Positions 1 to 5,974 of a DNA stretch of 10,556 nucleotides are shown piece by piece (position 1 is the stretch's first letter; every line of letters starts with the position of its first letter). The translations under genes and the position numbers were made by a program. The DNA is from JAILLW01 sp045640905 (lineage in GTDB: Bacteria; Bacillota; Clostridia; Lachnospirales; Lachnospiraceae), in assembly GCA_045640905.1 (NCBI GenBank), contig JAZUFW010000061.1, positions 1 through 10,556 of the forward strand. The letters are read 5' to 3'. The notes under the pieces were generated by a model, which ran no database searches, was not told the DNA's origin, and saw nothing but the letters and a program-made list of their open reading frames with translations.

Positions 1-134
1 CGTATCACGACTGCTTCGGAATTGTCGTTAAGATATAGCCCCAAGACCTGCAAAAATGATGTAAAAAGGGCTGCTCCCAACGAAAAAAGAGTTTTAAATT
101 TGGATGGCTTTAAATTATTAATCAACTCACTCAT
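1..134 (-). CDS. N-terminus of an unidentified membrane protein (partial, runs off left edge)
   Basis: An ATG at 134-132 opens a frame that stays open for 44 codons to the window edge. It begins MSELINNLKPSKFK, followed by a hydrophobic stretch at about residues 15-35 (LFSLGAALFTSFLQVLGLYL), which looks like a first membrane helix. The start overlaps the stop of the preceding flippase gene as ATGA (134-131), and no separate Shine-Dalgarno sequence is visible, so translation is probably coupled to the flippase. The family cannot be named from 44 residues. The locus suggests a polytopic glycosyltransferase, polymerase or other membrane protein of polysaccharide assembly, but that rests on context alone. 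The gene is cut by the window and shows no sign of being broken. Confidence 0.65.
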   Translation of the reverse strand, partial: MSELINNLKPSKFKTLFSLGAALFTSFLQVLGLYLNDNSEAVVI

Positions 135-1657
135 TTTAGTATGGTCTTTTTGGACTTTTTAATATATTCGAATATCATTTTCATGGAGCGTGTGGGCAAA
201 AATACCAGGAAATTAATCGCATTCGGGATAATGAGGACCAAACCGATTCTTCCTGCTATTCCAAGTAATGAGATGGGCAAAAATGTCGACAGATAATAAG
301 TTAATCCCATTTCAAGTGCCCAGAGCAATAAATTGACTATTTGGTTACGAATGTAAATAAGTGACGATTCTGTCATATATTCTTTATATACGACCAACAC
401 TCTGCCTACCCAGAATCCCATATGACCGATTACGGTTCCGAGCATTATTCCGGCTATGCCGAGCGGCTTTGAAAGAATTATTGACAGGGCTATGTTCAAT
501 ACCGCTGCAAGTGCCGTATACCATTTATCCAATTCGAATTTGCCGAAAGCACTTCGGTAAAAATACAAAAACTTGTGATTATACGCAATGTACTGATTAA
601 CGGAAAAGAAGAGGACATACAGCGAACCGAGTAAAAATTCTGCACCGAAAACGAACTCTATAAATGGATTAAAGAGCACAAAGAACGAAACAGAAATGAA
701 TGAAGCGATAAAGAAACTCATTCTGTCAAACATATGGAACATCTCGTTTTTGCGGGATATATCATTTTCATCCTTTGAATGAACGAAGTTACCTATTGAA
801 ACCTGGAACGGACTTAACAGCTTGCCGGCTAAAGTGGTTACATATCCGGTAATCAGCGAATAGTTGGTTAATAGACCTACTGCCTTAATTCCGATTAAGG
901 CCGATATCAAGATGCCGTCTGTACCGCCGTATATAGCTGTACAGATTTTTTGAATAAAGTTATTGCCGAGATCATGGCCGATGCCCAGTTCTTGGATATC
1001 CTGACGAGTTATTTTGGTACTTTTGGCAACGTACGGATACTGCTTGTTAACGCTTTTGGCAATGAGAGCGTTGGAGATGATGTTATTGGCCACGCCGACG
1101 AGCAGATACGCAATGTAGTTTTTGGTCAGCAAAATGACGGCTATTTTTATCAGGTGCGAGCTGAGTGTGCAGGCCGTCTCGATTTTGGTAGCCTCCGATT
1201 CGCGCATGGTGGCTACGAACATTACACGCTTATATGCGAGGAAATATGCACACAACGCTACAACGAGCTGCAGGATATACACCATGTATACATAGGACCA
1301 CTCAAGGGTGTTATCTTTGATTATGAAATGTAAAAAGGGAATAAGGAGAAGTCCGACAGCGGCTATCCCGGTTCCCACAATGCGGTAGAGAAGCTTATAA
1401 ACGCTCATAAGCTTCGAAATCAATGCTTCGTCACCGCTTTCGATGGCCGGATACATTTTATATAAGATTATGCTGTGTATACCGAGATCGGCTATCGATA
1501 AAATAGCAAAAAGGTCGCTGAACAGACCTTCGTATCCCAAGTACTCCGTGGGCAGATATTGCAAAAAGAACTTACGCAGAATAACTGCGACCACGGCAAT
1601 CAGTGCGTATGAACCGATAGCCACGATTATATTGTATAAAGTACGTTTTATTCTCAC
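131..1657 (-). CDS. Wzx-like polysaccharide flippase (MOP/MATE superfamily)
   Basis: This 508-residue polytopic membrane protein resembles the oligosaccharide flippases (Wzx/RfbX type) of Gram-positive capsule loci, which move undecaprenyl-diphosphate-linked repeat units across the cytoplasmic membrane. The first helix lies at about residues 8-27. It is followed by the family-typical LGYEGLFSDLFAILSIADLG segment (40-59), corresponding to the 'GlxGlfxxilxxlslaelG' pattern of these flippases. About 12-14 hydrophobic segments alternate with short basic loops, and the tail is lysine-rich (KKSKKTILK). Length is normal for the family. The start is GTG at 1657-1655, supported by AGGAG at 1670-1666 with 8 bases of spacing. 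It is the first gene of a leftward unit and overlaps the next gene by 4 bases. The substrate cannot be read from the sequence. Family assignment is strong; the exact substrate is unknown. Confidence 0.87.
   Translation of the reverse strand: MRIKRTLYNIIVAIGSYALIAVVAVILRKFFLQYLPTEYLGYEGLFSDLFAILSIADLGIHSIILYKMYPAIESGDEALISKLMSVYKLLYRIVGTGIAAVGLLLIPFLHFIIKDNTLEWSYVYMVYILQLVVALCAYFLAYKRVMFVATMRESEATKIETACTLSSHLIKIAVILLTKNYIAYLLVGVANNIISNALIAKSVNKQYPYVAKSTKITRQDIQELGIGHDLGNNFIQKICTAIYGGTDGILISALIGIKAVGLLTNYSLITGYVTTLAGKLLSPFQVSIGNFVHSKDENDISRKNEMFHMFDRMSFFIASFISVSFFVLFNPFIEFVFGAEFLLGSLYVLFFSVNQYIAYNHKFLYFYRSAFGKFELDKWYTALAAVLNIALSIILSKPLGIAGIMLGTVIGHMGFWVGRVLVVYKEYMTESSLIYIRNQIVNLLLWALEMGLTYYLSTFLPISLLGIAGRIGLVLIIPNAINFLVFLPTRSMKMIFEYIKKSKKTILK
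1390..1415. repeat. Perfect 9-bp inverted repeat inside the flippase gene
   Basis: GAAGCTTAT (1390-1398) and ATAAGCTTC (1407-1415) are exact reverse complements around an 8-base loop. The repeat lies in codons for S-K-L-M-S-V-Y-K-L-L, so both arms also encode Lys-Leu, which may be the whole explanation. No T-run follows on either strand, so it is not an intrinsic terminator. It could form a hairpin in the flippase mRNA. Confidence 0.5.
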
Positions 1658-1690
1658 TTTACTAACTCCTAAAAACCAATAAACACATAG

Positions 1691-1719
1691 ATTTTATCAT
1701 ATTTGGCTACCCTTGAACA
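1691..1719 (-). promoter_or_regulatory. Putative promoter for the flippase unit (extended -10)
   Basis: Read on the minus strand: a -35-like TGTTCA (1719-1714), a 17-base spacer, then TAAAAT (1696-1691) preceded by TGA, giving an extended -10 (TGnTAAAAT). The -10 matches consensus at five of six bases; the -35 is weak, which an extended -10 can compensate for. Transcription would start near 1684, leaving a leader of roughly 27 bases carrying AGGAG. The call comes from sequence pattern only. Confidence 0.45.
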
Positions 1720-1741
1720 GAACAGTCGTTTTTGGTAGAAT
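1713..1741 (+). promoter_or_regulatory. Putative sigma-A-type promoter for the seven-gene operon
   Basis: TTGAAC (1713-1718), a spacer of exactly 17 bases and TAGAAT (1736-1741) form a good housekeeping promoter, with four of six -35 bases and five of six -10 bases matching consensus. Transcription would start near 1748, about 54 bases before the first gene. The -35 block overlaps the best minus-strand -35 (1714-1719), so the two promoters probably compete. No other equally good promoter was seen in the divergent gap. Confidence 0.55.
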
Positions 1742-1760
1742 GTTGTTTGTGAAAAAGTGC

Positions 1761-1777
1761 GCATTTCGAAGAAATGC
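1761..1777 (+). promoter_or_regulatory. Small hairpin or operator-like palindrome in the operon leader
   Basis: GCATTTC (1761-1767), GAA and GAAATGC (1771-1777) form a perfect 7-bp inverted repeat with a 3-base loop. It lies just downstream of the predicted start site (~1748) and 14 bases before the AAGAGG ribosome site (1791-1796). It could be a 5' stabilising hairpin or a repressor site. It is not a terminator because no T-run follows immediately. Confidence 0.4.
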
Positions 1778-1801
1778 AAATCACGTAACTAAGAGGTTTT
1801 T

Positions 1802-3259
1802 ATGAAATATCTTAATCCTAAAAAGATTAGCATAGTAACGACGACAGTGTTTATTTGTTCGCTCATTCCGCTCATTGTAATCGGATTTTACAATTGTCCG
1901 GCCGCCGATGATTATGCAATAGGACTTGAAGCTCACAGGGCGTTTGAAAGTACCGGCAGCATCTTTGCTGCTCTCGGCGCGGCGCTTAAGCATACATGGG
2001 ATTATTATTTTCATTGGGAAGGCAATTTCGTGGGATGCTTTTTTATGGCACTTCCACCCGTGGCGTTCAGCTTTGATCTGTATTGGATTACCTGTCCGCT
2101 TATTTTGGGAACCTTTTCTTTCAGCGTGATTTTCCTGGTTCGCCAAATTTTTATTAAGATAGTTAAAGCTGACAAACATATAGCCAATTCGATAGCCATG
2201 ATTACGGCATTTATGTCTGTTCAGATGCTTCCTTCCTATGCCCGTTCCGAAGCGTTTTACTGGTATGCGGGAGCCATGAACTTCGTTTTCATTGAAGCAT
2301 TGGGATTTATCTATCTGGGATTAATGATACAGATGTTTTATGACACTCGTGACGGAAAGAAGATTGCTCCGAAAGCGGTTCTTGCGTGCGTTTTGGGATT
2401 TTTGGCAGGCGGCGGAAATCAAATGAGCGCGCTCAATATGGTGCTTATTCTGATTACTGTTATTTTCCTGTTCGGAATTAACAAAAAACTTAAGGAATTA
2501 AACCCGCTACTTGTTCCGCTCGTTTTCGGGTTCCTGGGATTTTTACTTAACGTTTTTTCGCCCGGCAACTTTATCCGTACGGAACAAACCAGCGGAATGA
2601 ATCCGATTAAGGCTATTTTGGTGTCACTCCATCAGGGGCTTTCCACCTGCTACAGCAGTTGGACCACCTGGGCCGTTGTGGTCGGAATGATACTGCTTAT
2701 CCCCTTATTTGCAGTAGCAATTAAGGATTTTGAATTTGACTTTAAGTATCCTGCCATTGTGGTTTTGTTCGGATACGGACTGACGTCTGCAATGTTTACG
2801 CCTGCGTATTTTGCCGTCGGAAACATCGCAGCGGGCAGAATAAATGCAGTTACTTATTTTGTGCACATTTTGGTTCTCATGCTCAGCGTGTTCTATGTCA
2901 CGGGGTGGACAATAAAGCGTGCAAATATTAAAATAGAAAGAGTGGCTTTTTGGCCTGTTATTATATGCGTGGCAGTTCTTTTTGCAGGCTCTGTGCTTGA
3001 CGTTATTCCCGAGCCCGATACGTATTCATATTCATCGGCCGCTACGGATTTGCTTAACGGAAATGCCGCTACGTACCACAGCGAACAAAAAGCGTGGGAA
3101 GAAACTATGCGTGCAAATAAGGGCGCGGATGTTGAACTCCAGAACCTGTCGGTAGAACCGGGTATTTTGTATTTTTCAAAGATTAAACCGGATGAAAGCG
3201 ACTGGGAAAATAGCTTTGTGGCGCAGTTTTATGAATTGAATTCGGTAAAGACGAAATAG
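1802..3259 (+). CDS. DUF6056-like polytopic membrane protein, possible GT-C-type glycosyltransferase
   Basis: This 485-residue protein has about 10-12 hydrophobic helices: the first at residues 9-29, then paired helices to about residue 405, then a soluble tail of about 80 residues. After helix 1 comes AADDY with the acidic pair D36-D37, then WEGNF (72-76). Later come GGGNQMSALN and SPGNFIRTEQ. I associate this arrangement with the DUF6056 family found in surface-polysaccharide loci. An acidic motif in the first external loop followed by many helices is also the plan of GT-C glycosyltransferases, which use polyprenyl-phosphate sugars outside the membrane, so that role is a reasonable inference but unproven. 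The start ATG follows AGAGG (1792-1796) with 5 bases of spacing. It is the first gene of a seven-gene operon, with the next gene 18 bases downstream. Polymerase or O-acetyl/modification roles are alternatives. Confidence 0.72.
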   Translation: MKYLNPKKISIVTTTVFICSLIPLIVIGFYNCPAADDYAIGLEAHRAFESTGSIFAALGAALKHTWDYYFHWEGNFVGCFFMALPPVAFSFDLYWITCPLILGTFSFSVIFLVRQIFIKIVKADKHIANSIAMITAFMSVQMLPSYARSEAFYWYAGAMNFVFIEALGFIYLGLMIQMFYDTRDGKKIAPKAVLACVLGFLAGGGNQMSALNMVLILITVIFLFGINKKLKELNPLLVPLVFGFLGFLLNVFSPGNFIRTEQTSGMNPIKAILVSLHQGLSTCYSSWTTWAVVVGMILLIPLFAVAIKDFEFDFKYPAIVVLFGYGLTSAMFTPAYFAVGNIAAGRINAVTYFVHILVLMLSVFYVTGWTIKRANIKIERVAFWPVIICVAVLFAGSVLDVIPEPDTYSYSSAATDLLNGNAATYHSEQKAWEETMRANKGADVELQNLSVEPGILYFSKIKPDESDWENSFVAQFYELNSVKTK

Positions 3260-3277
3260 ATTTAGGAGAAAGAGTTT

Positions 3278-4255
3278 ATGTCAGTAAAGTACCATAATTT
3301 CGGCGGAGTGATAGGATGGAATCTTCAAAAGATAGTTCCTTCGCTTTCTGCCAACAGTTATTTGAAATTGCAGTTTGCAACGAGAAGAAAGCTTCAAAAG
3401 CAGTATATTGATTTCTTTATGAGTAAGGACGAGGCTCCCCAGCCTTTGATTTTTAATATCGAAACAATAAACAGATGTAATTCGGACTGCGCTTTCTGTA
3501 CAGCCAATAAGTACGCGGAAAAGCGTCCCTACTGCAGAATGGATGATGGGCTTTTTTATAACATAATTGATCAGCTCGCCGACTGGGGATATAAAGGTCA
3601 CCTGACGCTTTACGGAAATAATGAACCCTGGCTGGATACCAGAATAGTTGAATTTCATAAATACTGCAGGAAAAAACTTCCGGATTGCTTTATTTTCATG
3701 TCAACCAATGGCCTGTTACTTGATATAGACAAAGTAAAGTCCGTAATTCCGTACGTTGATCAGCTTATTATCAATAATTATTGTGAGGATATGAAGCTTC
3801 ATCCGAATGTACAGGAAATATACGATTATGCCATGGCTCATCAGGATGAATTTGAAAATGTCGAGCTTCTTTTCCAGATGAGATATGCAAAGGCTGTATT
3901 GACCAACCGTGCAGGTTCCGCACCCAACAAGAAAAATACTCAGAAGGTTGTTAATGAAACCTGCCTGATGCCGTATACGGATGTGTTTATTTTCCCCGAT
4001 GGCAGAATGGGTATTTGTTGCTGTGATAATTTCGAAGCAACCACTCTGGCTGATTTAAATACCACGCCGGTTAAGGAAGCCTGGAATTCCGAAGAGTATC
4101 GTACCATCCGTGAGGCTATCAAAGAGTCACGTGCCAACTATCCTTTCTGTAAATACTGCGATTTCATAGACGCAGGATTGCGTATGGATGCTGTTGATGA
4201 TGTACTTAACGGACGCGCCATGCACGGTGCCAGACAATCATTAAGAAGAAAATAA
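3278..4255 (+). CDS. Radical SAM enzyme with twitch/SPASM-like C-terminal auxiliary cluster
   Basis: This 325-residue cytosolic enzyme belongs to the radical SAM superfamily. The CxxxCxxC motif that binds the catalytic [4Fe-4S] cluster is C67, C71 and C74 (NRCNSDCAFC). The SAM-binding GGEP-type motif is replaced by YGNNEP (112-117). The C-terminal region fits the first half of SPASM: C229-X12-G242-X4-C247, then C291-x-x-C294, with no cysteine afterwards. This suggests a single auxiliary cluster, as in twitch-domain enzymes, rather than the two of full SPASM proteins. C247 is followed by two more cysteines (CCC, 247-249). About 55 residues precede the core. Strong AGGAG (3264-3268) supports the start. 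It lies between a membrane glycan gene and an FAD oxidoreductase, with no precursor peptide nearby, so a sugar or lipid substrate is more likely than a peptide. The reaction is unknown; dehydrogenation, epimerisation or dehydration are candidates. Confidence 0.87.
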   Translation: MSVKYHNFGGVIGWNLQKIVPSLSANSYLKLQFATRRKLQKQYIDFFMSKDEAPQPLIFNIETINRCNSDCAFCTANKYAEKRPYCRMDDGLFYNIIDQLADWGYKGHLTLYGNNEPWLDTRIVEFHKYCRKKLPDCFIFMSTNGLLLDIDKVKSVIPYVDQLIINNYCEDMKLHPNVQEIYDYAMAHQDEFENVELLFQMRYAKAVLTNRAGSAPNKKNTQKVVNETCLMPYTDVFIFPDGRMGICCCDNFEATTLADLNTTPVKEAWNSEEYRTIREAIKESRANYPFCKYCDFIDAGLRMDAVDDVLNGRAMHGARQSLRRK

Positions 4256-4264
4256 GAGGTTCTT

Positions 4265-5881
4265 ATGAGCAAAAAAGCGATTATTATAGGCGCCGGTCCC
4301 GCAGGACTGACAGCAGCCTATGAATTACTTACAAAAGGCGAAGACATAGAGGTAACTGTTTTTGAAGAAACGGAAAGCTTCGGCGGAATTTCGAAAACAG
4401 TGAATTATAACGGAAACCGTATGGATATGGGTGGCCACAGATTCTTCAGCAAAATTCCTGAGGTAAACGCGTGGTGGGATCAGATGCTGCCCATGCAGGG
4501 ACATCCCACATACGATGATATCGTTCTTAATCGTCCGATGCCCGTTAGTGAGGGTGGCCCGGATCCCGAAAAGGAAGACAGAGTCATGCTTACGAGACAT
4601 CGTGTGTCAAGAATTCTCTTTAATGATAAATTCTATGATTATCCGATTTCTTTAAAACCCGAAACATTTAAGAACTTCGGCTTGTGGACGACACTTAAAG
4701 TAGGCTTTAGTTATTTGGCATCGGTATTTCATAAACTGCCCGAAACGAATCTTGAGAATTTCTATGTAAATTCGTTCGGACGAAAGCTTTATTCGATGTT
4801 TTTTGAATACTATACCGAAAACCTCTGGGGACGTCATCCTTCTGAGATTGATGCTTCCTGGGGAGCCCAGAGAACCAAGGGACTTTCGATATTCGGAATT
4901 ATTAAGGACTTTTTTGGAAAGTTATTTAAAGTTAAAAACAGAAAAGTCAACACATCCTTAATTGAACAGTTCAAGTATCCCAAACTCGGACCCGGTGAAT
5001 TGTGGGATGTTACGGCATCGGAAGTTGAAAAACTGGGCGGAAAGATTATCAAGAAAGCAAAGGTTACGAAGATTACTAAAAATGACAGCAATGTCATAAC
5101 TTCCATTTCCTATGTAGATACAAAGCAGCTTGAAGACGGAACATATGAACCGATAGACGGCACGGAAAAGACGGTTGAAGTTGATTTCGTGATTTCGTCA
5201 ATGCCCGTCAAGGATTTGGTAGCGGGAATGAATGATGTTCCCGAAAATGAAGCCAGAATAGCCAAAGGTCTTCCTTACAGAGATTATATGACCTTGGGGG
5301 TTCTCGTTCCGAAACTTAAATTAAAGAATTTGACATCGATAAAGACCATTCAGAACATAGTACCCGATTGCTGGGTGTACGTTCAGGACCGCAAAGTAAA
5401 GCTCGGACGATTCCAGATATACAATAACTGGTCTCCTTATATGATTAGGGATATTGAAAATACAGTTTGGGTGGGCCTTGAGTACTTCGTTAACGAAGGC
5501 GATGAATATTGGCAGATGAGTGAACGCGAATTTGCCGATCTCGGAATCGAAGAAATGGTTAAGCTCGGCCTCATTGATTCAAAGGATGAGGTTTTGGATT
5601 TCCATATGGAAAAGGTAAAGAAGGCATACCCTGCATACTTTGATACATATGATGAGATGGATACTCTGGTTGAATATCTTAAATCTATCGATAACTTATA
5701 CTGTGTAGGACGTAACGGACAGCATCGTTACAACAATATCGATCACAGTATGGTTACTTCGTTTGAAACTGTTAAAGCCATTATTTCGGGCTCGACGAAT
5801 AAGGATGCCATCTGGTCTGTTAATACAGAGCAGGAATACCATGAAACTGAGGAGAAAGAAGAGGGAGCCGAAGTAGATTAA
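4265..5881 (+). CDS. FAD-dependent oxidoreductase, UDP-galactopyranose-mutase/amine-oxidase-like
   Basis: This 538-residue protein opens with a Rossmann beta-alpha-beta unit that binds FAD: KAIIIGAGPAG, with the glycine motif at 9-14, ending at the acidic E34-E35. Next come the FGGIS turn (39-43) and GGHRFFSK (56-63). Near the C-terminus, VGRNGQHRYNNIDHSM (481-496) matches in position and style the GR..YRY.NMD flavin-contacting motif of UDP-galactopyranose mutases and related NAD(P)/FAD oxidoreductases. The protein is longer than classical mutases (about 370-400 residues), so galactofuranose formation should not be assumed. The tail is acidic and probably disordered (from about 519). The gene begins 9 bases after the radical SAM gene, and its AAGAGG site overlaps that gene's stop, implying linked translation. 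A role in redox change or isomerisation of a nucleotide or lipid-linked sugar is inferred from the neighbours. Confidence 0.85.
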   Translation: MSKKAIIIGAGPAGLTAAYELLTKGEDIEVTVFEETESFGGISKTVNYNGNRMDMGGHRFFSKIPEVNAWWDQMLPMQGHPTYDDIVLNRPMPVSEGGPDPEKEDRVMLTRHRVSRILFNDKFYDYPISLKPETFKNFGLWTTLKVGFSYLASVFHKLPETNLENFYVNSFGRKLYSMFFEYYTENLWGRHPSEIDASWGAQRTKGLSIFGIIKDFFGKLFKVKNRKVNTSLIEQFKYPKLGPGELWDVTASEVEKLGGKIIKKAKVTKITKNDSNVITSISYVDTKQLEDGTYEPIDGTEKTVEVDFVISSMPVKDLVAGMNDVPENEARIAKGLPYRDYMTLGVLVPKLKLKNLTSIKTIQNIVPDCWVYVQDRKVKLGRFQIYNNWSPYMIRDIENTVWVGLEYFVNEGDEYWQMSEREFADLGIEEMVKLGLIDSKDEVLDFHMEKVKKAYPAYFDTYDEMDTLVEYLKSIDNLYCVGRNGQHRYNNIDHSMVTSFETVKAIISGSTNKDAIWSVNTEQEYHETEEKEEGAEVD

Positions 5882-5903
5882 GAAAATCTTAATAATTTTT
5901 TAT

Positions 5904-5952
5904 CTGTTTTTTGCTGATAGTGACTGTATTATGGTTAAAACAGCAAATACAG
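5904..5952. repeat. Imperfect ~12-bp inverted repeat in the 93-base gap before the SGNH gene
   Basis: TTTGCTG (5910-5916) and CAGCAAA (5941-5947) are exact reverse complements. With one bulged base the pairing extends outwards to CTGT (5904-5907) and ACAG (5949-5952). The loop holds TATTAT (5927-5932), a possible -10 box, but no good -35 stands 16-18 bases upstream (CTGTTT or similar). This is the only wide gap inside the operon. It may hold a weak internal promoter with an operator-like repeat, or an mRNA structure. No T-run follows the right arm, so it is not a standard terminator. Confidence 0.35.
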
Positions 5953-5974
5953 ATTTGAGGAGATATGAATAAAT

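Noticed and set aside
950..1333. 127-codon plus-strand ORF opposite the flippase
   Set aside because: Antisense to a clear membrane protein, no ribosome site, no recognisable motifs; a shadow frame.
1781..2179. 132-codon minus-strand ORF over the start of the DUF6056-like gene
   Set aside because: Opposes a well-supported gene and its promoter leader; composition looks like reversed coding sequence.
3260..3277. Possible RiPP precursor peptide next to the radical SAM gene
   Set aside because: The flanking gaps are 18 and 9 bases and the adjoining ORFs are full-size enzymes, so no peptide gene is present here.
3281..3658. 125-codon minus-strand ORF opposite the radical SAM gene
   Set aside because: Lies entirely over conserved radical SAM sequence and has no ribosome site or family features.
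4265..5881. Calling the FAD enzyme a true UDP-galactopyranose mutase (Glf)
   Set aside because: It is about 140 residues longer than usual and the C-terminal motif only resembles Glf; the wider superfamily is the safer call.
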